Source of the DNA: Amoebophrya sp. A120
Taxonomy: Eukaryota; Sar; Dinophyceae; Syndiniales; Amoebophryaceae
NCBI GenBank assembly: GCA_905178155.1
Contig: CAJINV010000017.1
Span: 1,403,290-1,467,289 of the forward strand
Length of the DNA stretch: 64,000 nt
Direction of reading: 5' to 3'
Numbering within the stretch: position 1 is the stretch's first letter; each line of letters starts with the position of its first letter. The position numbers were made by a program, and so were the translations under genes. Positions 11,301 to 19,390 of the stretch are shown piece after piece. The notes under the pieces are model-generated. The model made no database searches and was not told the DNA's origin. It was given only the letters and a program-made list of their open reading frames with translations.

Positions 11301-14300
11301 CACCAGTCTACCGCGGAAGATAAGGAATTGATGCGGACGGAGCCCGACATCGACATCCTGCTGGGCGGGTTCGAAAGAGAACCACTCGAATGGTACGTGG
11401 ATGAAAACGGAAAATCCCTGGGGCAGGAGTGGGACCCGGTGATTCAGAAGTTCATCGCGATTCAGGGCCCGGACCGACTGGCGGTGAAGCCCGGACCGGA
11501 CGCGGTTTCCGTGTTGGATCTGTGGCTGGTCCCGGATAATGATGAGGTACTGCAGCAAGACGCACCGAGACCGCCGATTGGGGACACCGAAGAGGACGAG
11601 ATCACGGAGTTCGACGACGAGCAGCTCACAGAAGTCATGACGCCGGACCAGAAGTTGCTGCAAAAGATGAACCGGTTTCCGACCGTCGAGCAAAGATCTC
11701 CAAGATGGAACCAGCAGCGGACCATGCCGTCGCGGACCGGTCGCCGGCTGGTGATCGGCCGGCATAGGCACGTGAAATTGGTCCCGACTCGGGCGCACAT
11801 GAAAGACTACGACGAGAAGGGCTTTGAGCCCGATGAGGAGTTTTCGACGATGCTGCACAAGTACCAAAAATTCTTGAATTTGGAAAACATGAACTTACTC
11901 CAGTGGACGGATTACGACGATCGGCTGGCGAAGGTCGCGAGTTGCGAGGAAGATTCCTTCGACCGCATGCGGGAAATGGCACTGGCGGAATACATTTCGC
12001 TCGTCCAGAGGATGGACCGCGGGCGCAAGCTGGGTCGGAACACGACCGAGGACGAGATCAAAGCACTCCGTGCCGTGGAAAACGTCATCGCCGCCGGGCG
12101 GCCGACGGTGCACGAGGAATCGGTTTGCTCCGGGACGGACAACAGCCGAAGGCCAAACTGGACTACCAAGGACGCGGAATGGCGGCAATGCACGTTTCAC
12201 AGCCTGGTCGCGGACTTGGTTTTACCCGAGTTGGTCGGTGCGGACGCGAGGGATAGGACTTTACTTTTACTACCTGCGACCCACTACCTCTCCTTCGTTT
12301 CCGGTGGGAAGGATTACGGGTTAGACGACCCCCGGTTCACGCGGTACGAACTGCTAAAAGAGTTCATCCCGCCAATCATCGACGATTTTCCGGAGGGTAC
12401 CCCCGCGAGTGAGAGGAATAGGCCGAAGGATTTGAGCAATCAAAAGCGAGCGGAGTTGAGATTGGTGAGGTTGAAAATCTCCGGTTTGGATTTGCTGAAG
12501 TTACTGTATGAGTCCGAGGCGTTCCTCCGCGGGACGAACAGCTACCTCCAGTACGACCACAGCGCAATTTGCATCAACGATTTCACGGACCTGAACTTAC
12601 CGAAAATTTCCGACAAGGACATGAAGCGCAACAAGTTCCCGGGGTTTCCCGGGAAGAAGAAGAAGATGAAATCAGCTGGTGGCAACGCGAGTTCCTACGC
12701 ACCCTCCACCGCGGGGGATGTGGAGACGCACACCGGGGAATCGACGCTAGCGTGGCGCGAGGAGCAGGATAGGATCGAGGAGGAGGCGAGATTGGCGGCG
12801 TTGGAGAAGGTGGAAGAGGAGCAGATTGAGGAAGCATTCTTATCCGTGATGGAGAACGCACGGGCGGATAGGATGGAGGCATGCGGGGGCGTCCTTGGAT
12901 TCCCGGTGTCTGGTGACAGTTCCGAAATCTCCGGCTACGATCCGGACGAGAGGCTGGAGGGGTGGGCGTCGAGCAGTGAAAAAGCGGCAGCGGAAAATAA
13001 GAAAGACGACGATGACAATTCCGAAAACGGTGATAAATCACCTGGCGGTTCCGACTCCGGCGGAGACATGTCCGGGCTAGACCCGGACGACGACGAGAAC
13101 AAATTGTCGAAGTCCAAGGAGAAGGACAAAATCGATTTGTTGGACGCTGAGTCTTTACTTCCCTCCACCGAATCCGACCACTACGACCCGAATGAGATGA
13201 TCAAAACGAAGGTTCCGGCGGATTTCCAGATCCTCTCCGTCTTCGGGGAGCAGTTTGATCGCTCGCAGTTTTACCAAATCGTCGTGCCGGGGACTTTATT
13301 GCTCCACGAAACGGCGAAGCCGGGGGACCACAGACTGGTCCAGCCATTGATCGTTGGCGGACAGAGGAAGGTCAGGCCGCGGAAGCGGCAGAAAGCGCAG
13401 TTAGAAGAGGAGGAGTCGAGTGAGGATGAGGACGAGAAGCGTCGCCGGTACAATGCCGCGCCGCCGGTTCGCGACCAGGTTTACAATTTGTTGAAGGACC
13501 AAGTTGCGCCGAGACAGCTCGGGAAGGAGAGTGTGAAGCCGATCGTGGAAAATTCCCCGTTGCTGGTCGAGTTGGTTCTGAAGCATTTGCTGCAGGATTT
13601 GTGGGAAGACTTGTCGCCCTTCTGGTCCAAGTCGAAGAAGTTCACTTTGGGCGGTTTGAAGCCGCTACCGAAGGATGGCGATATCGATGAGTCGAAACTC
13701 CCACCGATCGTCCGGGTCCGAAGACGGCTGCACTTGATCCAGCAGATGCAGAGAGGGGAGAAGTTGTACGACATGGAGGACCCGATTGAGGTCCGGAAGG
13801 ATAAGCAGATGTTGGAGAAGCTCGTCAACCTGCTCGACAGCGAGCGAGATGTCGCGCCGGAAGAGCTGGTGGAAATTTTGGAAAAGTACCAAAAAGACAA
13901 CGTGTTGGCGAATTTAGACCCGCGTTTGTTGAAGCGCGCTCTGAACGAGCGGCTGCCCGCGCCCATGTCGAAGTGGGCGACTTTGCGGTTGCAGGACGAG
14001 CCGAGTGGCACGGAGGAATCGTCGTCCGCGACTGGCGGTGAGCGGTCGGGCTCAGGACAGGAAGATGGAGAGAAGGAAAAGAGACCTGCAAGTGGTGATC
14101 AGGGTTCCGTCGCGAAGTCGGTGGGGACGGGAGAAAAAGAAAGTTCCGCCGGCGGGGATAAAGATCAGAAATCAGAATCCAAATCCGACAGTCAGAGTTT
14201 GAAGGACAGCCACTCACAGAAGGATTCGGACAGTAGAAGTTTATCGCAGTCGCAGAGCCAGCGGGGATCGCAGAGCTCCAAGCAGGTCAGCAGCAGCGCC

Positions 14301-14996
14301 ACGCCGGGTGGCACGAAAGGAGACACGACTACTTCGGCCGCGAGACAGGTCGAGGCCAGTGCCGGCCGGAGCAGGCGGTCTGGCGCTAGCAGTAAGTTCA
14401 GCAGAGACGATGAATTGGAGAGGATTGAGGAGGAGAATGTGCTCGCTCGGTCGAGACAAAGCTCAAAAGACGCGGCGGAAACCGTTGTCAGTTCCGCGAC
14501 CGGCACCACCGGAGCTGCTGGTGCAATGAAGGAAGGAACAAAACCTGCGAAAGAGTCCACGACCCCGAAAGACTCCCACTCCGCTTCCGGAAGATCCACA
14601 GGGACTAGTCGAAAAACTGGTCGCACCCGGGGATCCCATAAGTCAGGGAAGGAAATCGACCCGAATGCGTACCGTGGCATCGAGTGGAACGGGGTGCGGA
14701 TCGCAAAGTCTCTTTCGCCGGAAAGGGAACAGAAGAGACGGGATTTGTTCTTTTCTGATGACACTCTGGTGAGTGAACTAGAAAAGGGCATGGAGCAGAT
14801 GGCTAGAAGGATGAAATTCTACAAGAAACAAACGCCGAAGGAATTGCTCTACGAGATGCAAAAGCGAGCGGACACGGGGAAGCTGGGGAGGCATTTGGTC
14901 TTCAACATGCCGTTGCTGTCTGGGTCAGAAACGGAGCTGGAGAAAGCCCGAGAAAAAATCGACCCGGTCATGAGCACCAGCGAATTAGAAATGTAA
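5316..14996 (+). CDS. Giant degenerate 5'-nucleotidase/metallophosphatase-fold protein split by a repeat insertion
   Basis: Uninterrupted 3226-codon frame; the start has a purine context (gagccATGg). Segments fit the bifunctional metallophosphatase/5'-nucleotidase family in order: residues about 26-70, where that family has the ND metal motif, an ARL helix and a GD motif (here SE and GV); about 499-510, VHEFHHGLRNLE in place of NHEFDYGxxxL; about 565-575, GFLGLVTPDT; then after a 1400-residue insertion about 1988-2025, VDAVIALTHQSTAEDKELM and DIDILLGGFERE in place of GGHDHE; then a region resembling the 5'-nucleotidase C-terminal domain (FHSLVADLVLPEL, LRLVRLKISGLDLLKLLYE). Several metal ligands appear lost, so it is probably not an active phosphatase. 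The tail (2450-3226) is acidic, then Ser/Lys-rich. Structural or scaffold roles are possible. The fold assignment comes from motif order and needs a profile search. Confidence 0.6.
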   Translation: MASDLLNFDVEMDALFEEEQFERKGDFCLRIYALSELTSLDTLARLRTCVKTLDEKDMPDKTMVTLSGVSGGALQFLLDKGTSWVDIVSREVKDKGNKKKDQAAVEDDKDTKAGSSTSLVPGGDESENKDKPPKTIREEYDPTEGEAGLLNDTTRGLLRSKKPRKSKSASPDIGDKHNREKRKKDKKEKQIKPEYSENLFINESLSPRARKRDKILYGKDELDYVKPGVCFGIVKKEKKSILKQPLSTTSTREDASGQGGGLEGLKEGFVEGQEQQDDITQTGTTTSTTGDQHQQGNQPRTPPPQVRQLPLSPTGATSATATSAPQQPGQHLQEQQSAEGVTLPPIKQEKPQTQEQIEKTMQKELAKEMAKKQLLSSKSIVVKDTSEKAMPKAPTFGARDKAAAMGRPITPIGGNSTKDQKSVEFKDLDEEGRPISAGNFTGQEQADSKPKYDTETLTDVDTSYLHKDWNMQEAEKETKKLDKLKPQPKFGYTHLMCMGVHEFHHGLRNLETCIESYLRNTTHNANAVMLNSNLRCREGGVFDSPVNILPKYHVETVGPAGFRIGFLGLVTPDTRFCALSTEVSKRSAVTMTATSTSPAVRLLTSGRGSFLNSRGADGDQTEDESKATNELLSSTVLDQSPEEVTTSHGGSLYQKRRGGMMLQRSSSTLLQDIGEVGSVENNPNLRLQQPETGDLADIGRGPPSTSGKQITFSPNSPKSRRMMSQDQRQGSLGLEEEDGVFWLPNDKNRGRGQAPPASMSASPGAQQETTYSTTQSRPSADVDKAVDHGGSSADSYVNPQEAPTGGNRPMTPDDNASSSSRGRDIAVRRGAAGLAPSVSSDHNSAEGSQELQLSGSGQQQLNSGHQGAPARATEGQHQPSAAAAKTSKRGAFMSSMRSGSSLSLDEPLDLPVDAGSADGADRISQDIDDGGLVEKPADVVPAQVGAKQKRLQMRARSGSSILDEPFDQEIGGAVQESHEQDKKPTGASSKRLQMRARSGSSILDEPFDQEIGAGGPVELQQEQSKKPTGAASKRLQMRARSGSSILDDPFDQEIGAQQDHQDIATAEPSAPSGNKTLKPALSGQSKRLQMRARSGSSILDEPFDQEVGAAKGDQEEQLFPARPRIFKSIEEASDEADQDSRSAVDSGSAARSGKLKQIEWASDVRFGSDDEDARMQQKAGTAIIGTSAASRGQGNKRKIFTAARSGSSLLDVPYDLEIGVAPEFILMQQQDTGAAGSGSATVPSTQQNAKRRMFGTGATRSGSSLALDEPYDVEIGGPVLGPPNQPQQAAAKRRAMMRARSGSSVLDEPYDVEIGAAGVGAAAALTKAALAKKATFDSIQEEDQEDRPGSAPGAAGGGMVSSGQQATTGAGAPGGTKSRRSAFLTNKATRSGSSLQLDEPFDVEIDEGQPALDKDADAGEQPTLGGGARRRALFDKRRSGSSVLDEPYDEEVAAELQTGADQQKPSSFAKRGRMLSGGRSGTLSNLAEIDEGDEEQRSTESSGQQSGKKRFGPSRSIEWAPDVVFDKDNADEQNGDNTEPGEQQQLSGPPGGKRRSFAGATRSSSSLMLDDPYDVEIDQGQLDAADELTTTTAPRQARPKQGMKSLRTRSGSSLMLDEPYDIEVLGGDQPHSTSKPSVGETKRSSFGRRAQTGSSTALQKIEEGKDEDQEFLDAFADETEEVIGAAGVSGTKRGAFRVSKSIEWAADVQFGQQEEDRAGQEELDGTTVLNPAAARKRRFMAARSGSSLLDEPFDVEVLEHQGPLSAAAAGGMKQEQQMKRKKFMSARSGSSLLDPAFDEEVPLEIGELDTLAPVMDPKKASGTQQQQMRSKAFRQGRSGSSLALDEPFEVLDETKELQGVDFFPLYPVREDTAEQQTTPGQHQDRRLAPILKKKQSGSTQDQESASDSMSQSSKIQGGTTSAEQQSKLFGAQNNKSSSSTTGGGPHAKISADQIGTADDQDQPLLEFQETRCAANEVVGQALKRTSAVDAVIALTHQSTAEDKELMRTEPDIDILLGGFEREPLEWYVDENGKSLGQEWDPVIQKFIAIQGPDRLAVKPGPDAVSVLDLWLVPDNDEVLQQDAPRPPIGDTEEDEITEFDDEQLTEVMTPDQKLLQKMNRFPTVEQRSPRWNQQRTMPSRTGRRLVIGRHRHVKLVPTRAHMKDYDEKGFEPDEEFSTMLHKYQKFLNLENMNLLQWTDYDDRLAKVASCEEDSFDRMREMALAEYISLVQRMDRGRKLGRNTTEDEIKALRAVENVIAAGRPTVHEESVCSGTDNSRRPNWTTKDAEWRQCTFHSLVADLVLPELVGADARDRTLLLLPATHYLSFVSGGKDYGLDDPRFTRYELLKEFIPPIIDDFPEGTPASERNRPKDLSNQKRAELRLVRLKISGLDLLKLLYESEAFLRGTNSYLQYDHSAICINDFTDLNLPKISDKDMKRNKFPGFPGKKKKMKSAGGNASSYAPSTAGDVETHTGESTLAWREEQDRIEEEARLAALEKVEEEQIEEAFLSVMENARADRMEACGGVLGFPVSGDSSEISGYDPDERLEGWASSSEKAAAENKKDDDDNSENGDKSPGGSDSGGDMSGLDPDDDENKLSKSKEKDKIDLLDAESLLPSTESDHYDPNEMIKTKVPADFQILSVFGEQFDRSQFYQIVVPGTLLLHETAKPGDHRLVQPLIVGGQRKVRPRKRQKAQLEEEESSEDEDEKRRRYNAAPPVRDQVYNLLKDQVAPRQLGKESVKPIVENSPLLVELVLKHLLQDLWEDLSPFWSKSKKFTLGGLKPLPKDGDIDESKLPPIVRVRRRLHLIQQMQRGEKLYDMEDPIEVRKDKQMLEKLVNLLDSERDVAPEELVEILEKYQKDNVLANLDPRLLKRALNERLPAPMSKWATLRLQDEPSGTEESSSATGGERSGSGQEDGEKEKRPASGDQGSVAKSVGTGEKESSAGGDKDQKSESKSDSQSLKDSHSQKDSDSRSLSQSQSQRGSQSSKQVSSSATPGGTKGDTTTSAARQVEASAGRSRRSGASSKFSRDDELERIEEENVLARSRQSSKDAAETVVSSATGTTGAAGAMKEGTKPAKESTTPKDSHSASGRSTGTSRKTGRTRGSHKSGKEIDPNAYRGIEWNGVRIAKSLSPEREQKRRDLFFSDDTLVSELEKGMEQMARRMKFYKKQTPKELLYEMQKRADTGKLGRHLVFNMPLLSGSETELEKAREKIDPVMSTSELEM
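7981..10875 (+). repeat. Protein-coding repeat array: RSGSS-x-LDEP(F/Y)D-x-E(I/V)
   Basis: Inside the giant protein (residues about 889-1853) I count about fifteen clear and two decayed copies of a 16-20 residue motif: a basic lead (KR..M.AR), then SGSS(I/L/V), then (x)LDEP(F/Y)DxE(I/V)G. Copies lie near 8005, 8188, 8306, 8432, 8593, 8930, 9096, 9210, 9483, 9628, 9999, 10140, 10540, 10675 and 10828. Spacers are variable, Gln/Ala/Asp-rich and 20-80 residues long. A second motif, IEWAxDVxFG-acidic, recurs near 8785, 9865 and 10420. The copies at 8188-8620 are nearly identical, which suggests recent local duplication. The R-S-G-S-S core looks like a basophilic kinase site; that is inference. Confidence 0.9.
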
Positions 14997-15923
14997 ACAT
15001 AGACATACGTTAGTACGAGTTTTGGTTTCAAACCTATTTTTCTCGGTGAGATCATTTCTCAGCTCACAGTGGGCTTAGCCTCGTGAGCGAAAGCTTTGCA
15101 GTACCTAAATTTTTGCACGCTTATTCCACGTGAACATTCATATTCTTATTCATGCATACCTTGACATTAATGCAAACATACCTTTACCATACCAGTCATG
15201 GAAAAAACCATTTACCATCACCACGCATATCATTAAAACAAATCGATATCGATCATCTACCCCTTAACGGTACTCCATTCCGCGCATGACTGCTTTTATT
15301 CCAAAGAAAGGTTATACCCAAGGAGCTTGTTTAATATCATCGGCGCGTCCAAGTCCAACTCCGACTCCCAGCGCGGAAGACGGAGCGTTCTCATGTCTTG
15401 TGGCGCCGGGGCCGGGTGTTTGCTCTACCTTCGTTTGAGTTCATTCTGTCCATCACCATCTGCTGCGTCAATCTTTAATTGCTACCATCGGTGACGTTCT
15501 CGAATGCAATGCGGCTTGATTGTTTCCCTCTATGACAATGCTCGTGGTCTTTGTTTGTCCGTCATTCTCAATAATTTCTTGGAAGTGTCTGTACTTACCT
15601 AAACTGGTTTTCGTCTACTTTTGCTTCGGTGCTGTTTGTCGGTTCCGCGAGCATTCCTCTCGAAATTATTCATTGCTGGCGATTGTTTTTTTTTCCCATG
15701 TATCACTGCACAGTTAAAGAGGGTCGGTGTAGTCGTTGTCTCGGTTCTGATTTTTTTCCTACATTTCGTATTTGCCCAGTTCGGTTTTCAATTGTGTGTA
15801 TATGTCGCCTGCAACGTAGACGGAGTTGTGGTTCTGGTTGTTCAACAACACTTTTAAATTTGATTTCGAGTGTCTGGTCTCTCTGTTGGCGTCGCCCAGT
15901 GACAGTGTCGTAAGCACTCATAT
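14997..15923. other. Intergenic spacer
   Basis: AT/pyrimidine-rich spacer after the giant gene. There are short open frames without features. I see no RNA gene or repeat up to the GC-rich element that begins at 15924. Confidence 0.6.
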
Positions 15924-16626
15924 GTAGTGAGGTCACCGAACGGTTCTAACCAGGGAGTTTTTTTGCCATCTACCCTCAAAAACGGCCGGCAGTTTTCAAG
16001 CGGTCGGAAGTGTTTTTGAGCATAAAAGGTTTTCACTTATCAAGCGGCCGGGGCGTTTGCGGCAAAATAGCCCGGGCGGATTCTATCGATTCGCACTGGA
16101 TAAAACGACGCAGGGGAGCCGGCAAAAGGGGCGCCCTTCTGAGGCGCCCGCCGCCTTGGTTTCTGGCGATTTGGGGCGCCCAAAAAGGGGCGCGCAAAAA
16201 ACGCGCCCAAAATCAGAACAGCGAAACAGCATGGCACGGCCGCGATTTCGGAGCATTTTGGGCGGCCGCGAAAGCGGCCGCCTTTTCGCCGGTTTCAGAG
16301 CCTGGGAAGCTTTGCAAAAAGCGCCGGCGTGAAAAATAAAAACGCGAAAAAGAAAAAGCGCCCCAGACGCGCAAAGCCAATCCGCATGCTATGGGCCCGA
16401 TTTTTCTTCGCTTTTTGGGCGCCCCCCGTGGCACCCGGATCGGCCCCATAGCATGGGGGCTGGCTTTCGGGAAGGAATTTCGGGAATTTGCCAAAATTTG
16501 CGATGTTTCCCAAGTGGCCGCCATACCGTGCGGCATAACGTTACTCGCGGTGGTATGGTGAGCCCATAAAAAGCAAAGCCGCGGCCAAGGCTGCGGTCGG
16601 CAAAAAAACGCCCACGACCTCACTAC
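15924..16626. mobile_element. GC-rich foldback/MITE-like element with terminal inverted repeats
   Basis: A 703-bp block, far richer in GC than its surroundings, starts with GTAGTGAGGTC (15924-15934) and ends with the exact reverse complement GACCTCACTAC (16616-16626). A second inner pair of short inverted motifs (GTTTTTTTGCC near 15957 and its complement near 16600) follows. Internal stems include a pair near 16384 and 16438 (GCTATGGGCCCGAT against ATCGGCCCCATAGC) and a GGCGGCCGC/GCGGCCGCC hairpin near 16260. There is no transposase frame. I could not find a target-site duplication directly outside the 11-bp termini. The element ends about 100 bp before the start codon of EFHC-like gene A, so it may affect that promoter. 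Confidence 0.6.
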
Positions 16627-16724
16627 CCCCGCCCCGGCGGCTATATTTGGTAATTTCCTGGTTGTGCAGCTATCGAAACTCGAAAGCGTACAAGGACGAT
16701 CTCCATAGAAATTACACAGTAAAA

Positions 16725-19390
16725 ATGTCTTTCCACCTTTCCCAGATCGATTTCGGAATCGATCCGGCCCGAATCAAGCAAAACTACCGTCAGCAACTCG
16801 ACAACGCGAAAAATCTCTCGACATCTGGGAGTAGCAAGCACGCCAGCGCTTCGAAGAACCCCACGCTTTTGGAGCACAGTGCGATCGAAGAGGAGCGCGA
16901 AAGGATAGCGAATTTGGACCTGGAGAAAGTGGACCAATGGCGCCAGGGGACCCCGAATCTGCCGCATTTCGCCGTCCCGGACTTCGACGCACTGCACAAG
17001 ACCGGGCAAGGCTTGTTTTTTTCAATAAGCGTGATGTTTTTGATGTCTTTACTAACTTCACAATTTTGTTTTTGATCATGTAGAGCAGCTCGATGTGCAT
17101 GACAGACTCCATCTGTGTTGTCAAATCTATTACGCATCACAACTTCCAACCAACAGGCACAGTCGAAAAGTGCGATGGCGCATGATAAACGGGGTGCGGG
17201 TCGAAAACACCGATGAGCCGGCGAGTTCCTCCAGTATGAGCTTCGGCAGTTACGGGCAGTCTGTGAACAAGCCAGGTTGTGCCAGTCCTCTAACCGCGAG
17301 GTCTGCGGCCAAGAAGGCGACCATCACGAAGGAGTTTGACGAGGGCGAAGGGGGACGAACGCCAAGAATCCCAGAGCCGAAACTGATGTCCTTTGAGAAG
17401 TTGACAAGAAGAGCGAAGTTCGACCAAAAGACGAGATACGAGGGTATTTTTATCATGATGGGAACATTTGATGTTGCAGGAGCTGCTTGTAGTTGGCGGC
17501 AAGATTCACCAGCTGCCTATGGGCGCCGCTATGGTGGAAATTATACCGCAACCTCAACCTCTCCAGGTAAAGTGTGCCGGTTTCGCGCTTTGATGAATGA
17601 TTGCTACACGACGATGTACGAGCGGCGTCTGTTTTATGGATCTGTCAGGCTTGAAATCGTCAAAGTTTAGATAATTTGTAATGCATAAAATGCATGACCC
17701 GAGGCACGTGTGTTGCAGAGCAGGCAAGTGAGGCCGATTGTAAGCCTGTTTGGGGTTACAGCTCGAGCTGCTAAAGTAGCAGGAGAAAATCGCTCGTCTT
17801 TGCCTAAACAGCATGACAGAGTGGATTTAGGGACCACCGAAATTTGTCTTGCACCACTTGGAAACTGGGTTCCAACTGGCATCCATTTTATGCATGACAA
17901 ATTATTTCAACTTTGTCGATTTCAACTCTGACACATCCATATGTTTCTGATCAACTACTACCTGGAAAACGACTATGGGAGTGTCAGGATCGAAATCGAC
18001 AAAATCGAAAAATTTGTGATGCATAAAATGTAGGGCACGCGACGCCTGTATTGGGGGGCAGGCAAATGAGACCGATGGCAAGCCTGCATAGGGGTATACA
18101 ATGCGTTGCCAGAGTAGCATGACAGGAGCAGTCTGCTTTGCCCAAACAGCATGACAGACTGGATTTTGGTGGTCCCGAAATTTGTCATGCGCCACTTGGA
18201 AACTGAGGCCCCAACTGGCATCGATTTTGTGCATCACAAATTTTTCGATTTTGTCGATTTCGATTCTGACACTTCCATAACGACACACTATCCGTCCACG
18301 AAGTCGCTTCTGCTGAGAAAAAAGCGGGCTACTCCGGCCGGGAGCCGCAGGTGTGGTTCCGGAGGGGGAGGATGAAAAAATTTGCGGCGCGGGATCGCGT
18401 GGAGCCGGGTCTGTTGCAGCCGTTGCAGGATGAGGATTGCGTGGAGCTGAGGGATTTTTCGGTAAAAAATATGGAGTTTGTTTGTTGTTCAATGTAAAGA
18501 TCCATGTATGGTATGCCAATCGATTCATGTTTTTTGCGTTTATCTTGTCTTGTATGTGCACGTGAAGCACTTCTTGCTTGACAAATGGTTCTTGTCAATC
18601 CTTTCAGGTAAACGCCCCGATCATTCTGAACTCGCAAGAATTCTTCATCTACGATGCCTGTGCCTTCACCCGGGAGTTCTTCAAAACGCACTTGAACACG
18701 GAGTTAGCGGTGTTGGAGACAGAACACCTGGAGAAGGTCGTGCAACTTGACTCGCCAAAAGCAGGACGAGCCGAAGTTGCGGAGACTGAAAAGCCAGAGT
18801 CAGCAACTTCTAATAGTAATTGCAAAAAAGCTGCAAAAGAGCAGGAGGAGAAACCGAAGCCTGAGCCAGCGAACCGCTCTCCGGATGAGTTGGCAAAGTT
18901 GCTGCACCGATTAATAGGAAAATTGAGGAAGGCACAGAAAACGCTGCGGGAGGTACTACTTCTACTCGCTTGAAAAATTTTTGTGCAAGGCATACACAAT
19001 GCGTCGATTCTGCGTTGCAATTGGAAACGATAGGAAGTCTTCCAGGTCGATGATCCGGGTGAGTAGAAGTTTGTCTTTGTGGTGCAAAAGAGTGTCAGCA
19101 CTCTGTCTAAATTACAAAATTATCAGACCTTCCGCTACTTTGACGCGGAGAAGGACCACGTGCTTTGTCTCAACGACTTCAAAAAGCTCCTCACCCACTA
19201 CGGCTACGATTTGTCGAAAGAGGACACCGGTTTTCTCTTCCGGTACTTCTGTTCGGAAAAGAATGAAAACGCGGCTTCCTTTTCGGACTTCGTCGCGGCT
19301 GTGAGCGGGGATAAGGACGTTGGGGGAACTGGCGGCGCAGGGGACAAGAAGTGGTATGGGGAGGAGACAGAGCAGCCGACGATTATTTGA
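16725..19390 (+). CDS. EFHC/Rib72-like DM10-domain protein with C-terminal EF-hand region (gene A)
   Basis: Proposed exons 16725-17010, 17171-17634, 17947-17973, 18285-18461, 18608-18952 and 19127-19390 sum to 1563 nt (520 residues) in one frame. The DM10 domain reads SPGKVCRFRALMNDC, MYERRLF, LINYYLEND, TLSVHEVAS, QVWFRRGRMKK and, after the next intron, APIILNSQEFFIYDACAF-TREF. This matches the EFHC1/EFHC2/Rib72 pattern (RF..., ERRxFxIxYYLxDDTxxVxE, RRxR, ...GxxFxxxDxDEFTR). The C-terminus holds an EF-hand-like unit, LRETFRYFDAEKDHVLCLND, and a weaker second one. Family members are microtubule inner proteins of ciliary doublets. Introns 18462-18607 and 18953-19126 are GT-AG; 17011-17170 would be GC-AG; the two between 17635 and 18284 are transposon-like and non-canonical. 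The in-frame stretch 17444-17479 (GT...AG) might be a 36-nt intron. Confidence 0.78.
17635..17941. mobile_element. Introner-like element A (forms an intron of EFHC-like gene A)
   Basis: A 307-bp unit bounded by TATGGATCTGTCAG at the left and CTGACACATCCATA at the right. The inverted repeats are about 62 bp long with roughly nine mismatches. It is flanked by the 5-bp direct repeat TGTTT (17630-17634 and 17942-17946). Removing the unit and one TGTTT copy joins codons for ERRLF to LINYYLE of the DM10 domain in frame. No choice of boundary inside the duplication gives GT-AG; the nearest option starts GT and ends AT. Its partner element B is similar along its whole length. Confidence 0.88.
17974..18279. 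mobile_element. Introner-like element B (forms an intron of EFHC-like gene A)
   Basis: A 306-bp unit bounded by TATGGGAGTGTCAG and CTGACACTTCCATA. The inverted repeats run about 56 bp with only three mismatches. It is flanked by the 5-bp direct repeat ACGAC (17969-17973 and 18280-18284). Excising it with one ACGAC copy (311 nt, not a multiple of three) restores the frame from YLEND to TLSVHE. All six possible junctions lack GT-AG. Interior motifs shared with element A include GCATGACAGA, CACTTGGAAACTG and CCAACTGGCAT. The small 27-nt exon 17947-17973 lies between the two elements. Confidence 0.9.

Noticed and set aside
17572-17634. Possible intron starting at GTAAAG after CTCCAG (17572)
   Set aside because: The sequence after it continues the DM10 domain in frame (KVCRFRALMND...MYERRLF), so it is exon.
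19046-19058. A 13-nt micro-exon between two introns of the EFHC-like gene A
   Set aside because: It breaks the frame. A single GT-AG intron 18953-19126 joins LRE to TFRYFDAEKD cleanly.
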